Of a DNA stretch of 64,000 nt, positions 63,462-64,000 are shown in pieces. The stretch lies in assembly GCF_011299575.1 (NCBI RefSeq), contig NZ_CP049863.1:3224001-3288000 (forward strand), in the 5' to 3' direction. Source of the DNA: Leucobacter viscericola. Its GTDB lineage: Bacteria; Actinomycetota; Actinomycetes; Actinomycetales; Microbacteriaceae. The stretch's first letter is position 1. Every line of letters begins with the position of its first letter. The notes under the pieces were generated by a model, which saw only the letters and a program-made list of their open reading frames with translations, made no database searches and was not told the DNA's origin. The translations under genes were made by a program, and so were the position numbers.

Positions 63462-63478
63462 GCGTTCTCAATGCTCGA

Positions 63479-63484
63479 TAGACT
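63479..63484 (+). promoter_or_regulatory. -10 element of a probable leaderless promoter
   Basis: TAGACT ends six bases before ATG 63491. Confidence 0.5.
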
Positions 63485-63490
63485 GTCTCG

Positions 63491-64000
63491 ATGAAACAAA
63501 CTCGGGCGGGGCTCGGCTATGGAATCGGGGCCTACCTGATCTGGGGTGCGTTCCCCTTCTACTTCGGCTTGATCGCGATGGTGAGCCCTCTCGAGGTTGT
63601 TCCCTGGAGAGTTGGCACCTCGCTCATCTTCTGCGCGATCCTCGCGACCTTCACAAAGCGATGGCCGCAGATTTCAGCAATACTGCGCACCCCGCGACTG
63701 CTCGGCTGGTTCGCGCTCTCGGGTATTTTGCTCTACGCCAACTGGCAGATCTTTGTCATCGGTGTGATGACGGGTCACGTGCTCGAGACCTCCCTTGGCT
63801 ACTTCATCAACCCGCTGTTCACGATCCTGATCGGGGTCGTGGTTCGTAAGGAACGGCTCTCTCGGCTGCAGTGGACCGCGGTGGCTATTGCAACCGTTGG
63901 TGTTGTGATCGCGGGAATCGCCTATGGATCGTTCCCCTGGATCGCGGTTGGTGTGGCGCTGACCTTCGGGTTGTACGGCGCCGTGCACAAACACGTCGGT
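63491..64000 (+). CDS. rarD: EamA-family transporter RarD, 5' part
   Basis: The first 170 residues of a membrane protein cut by the window end. GYGIGAYLIWGAFPFYFGLI is the usual RarD opening, and five or six membrane segments are visible, with SLGYFINPLFTILIGVVV, a conserved part of the family. RarD proteins belong to the drug/metabolite transporter superfamily; the name comes from a chloramphenicol phenotype that does not prove substrate. Confidence 0.9.
   Translation, partial: MKQTRAGLGYGIGAYLIWGAFPFYFGLIAMVSPLEVVPWRVGTSLIFCAILATFTKRWPQISAILRTPRLLGWFALSGILLYANWQIFVIGVMTGHVLETSLGYFINPLFTILIGVVVRKERLSRLQWTAVAIATVGVVIAGIAYGSFPWIAVGVALTFGLYGAVHKHVG

Overview
The window is a stretch of chromosome from a high-GC Gram-positive bacterium. 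Gene order and protein sequences fit Actinobacteria, most likely Micrococcales close to Microbacteriaceae: many GTG/TTG starts, MT0933-like, DUF4916 and DUF3995 proteins, actinobacterial-style ribosomal proteins with disordered tails, CIRCE-controlled groES without groEL, and many promoters that look leaderless. I cannot name a genus. I saw no rRNA, tRNA, CRISPR array, prophage or insertion sequence. This is core genome, and I did not find an obvious new defence or mobile system.

Layout. (1) 1-12750 is a mixed region of short transcription units. It holds an osmoprotectant ABC transporter (CBS-containing ProV plus a fused permease/binding protein), a DHFR-like protein, a flavoprotein, a MacB-like ABC pair, a TfoX-N protein, a Nudix plus nitrilase pair, a DUF4916 protein, and a PAP2-glutaredoxin-spermidine-synthase-like-SprT operon. 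(2) 12798-20494 is rpoB-rpoC with its own promoter and a strong terminator. (3) 20613-22910 is a small set of unrecognised, mostly membrane genes. (4) 23001-27758 is the str operon (rpsL, rpsG, fusA, tuf), closed by a strong terminator. (5) 27780-31123 holds an MT0933-like protein and two envelope polysaccharide genes, one frameshifted. (6) 31156-40949 is the S10/spc ribosomal protein block (rpsJ to rplO), without rpsN. (7) 41071-47129 is secY-adk-map, then infA-rpmJ-rpsM-rpsK-rpoA-rplQ without rpsD. (8) 47260-52673 holds an acyltransferase, truA, rplM-rpsI and glmM. (9) 52713-60231 holds a frameshifted DUF3995 gene, coaA, glmS, and acpS-alr-tsaE-tsaB-rimI-tsaD, a tightly overlapping cell-wall and tRNA t6A operon. 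(10) 60364-64000 holds three small DUF4190-like membrane proteins, a THUMP-like methyltransferase, groES and the 5' part of rarD.

Points most worth checking: at about a dozen transcription-unit starts a -10 hexamer lies 6 or 7 bases before the start codon; RpoB has Asn at the position of E. coli His526; two genes are broken by what looks like the same one-G loss in GGGGAGCC; an 11-base sequence after rpmJ is complementary to the rpsM ribosome-binding site across a structured leader; rpsN and rpsD are missing from their usual places and stable hairpins stand there; and a double palindrome lies upstream of the osmoprotectant operon.
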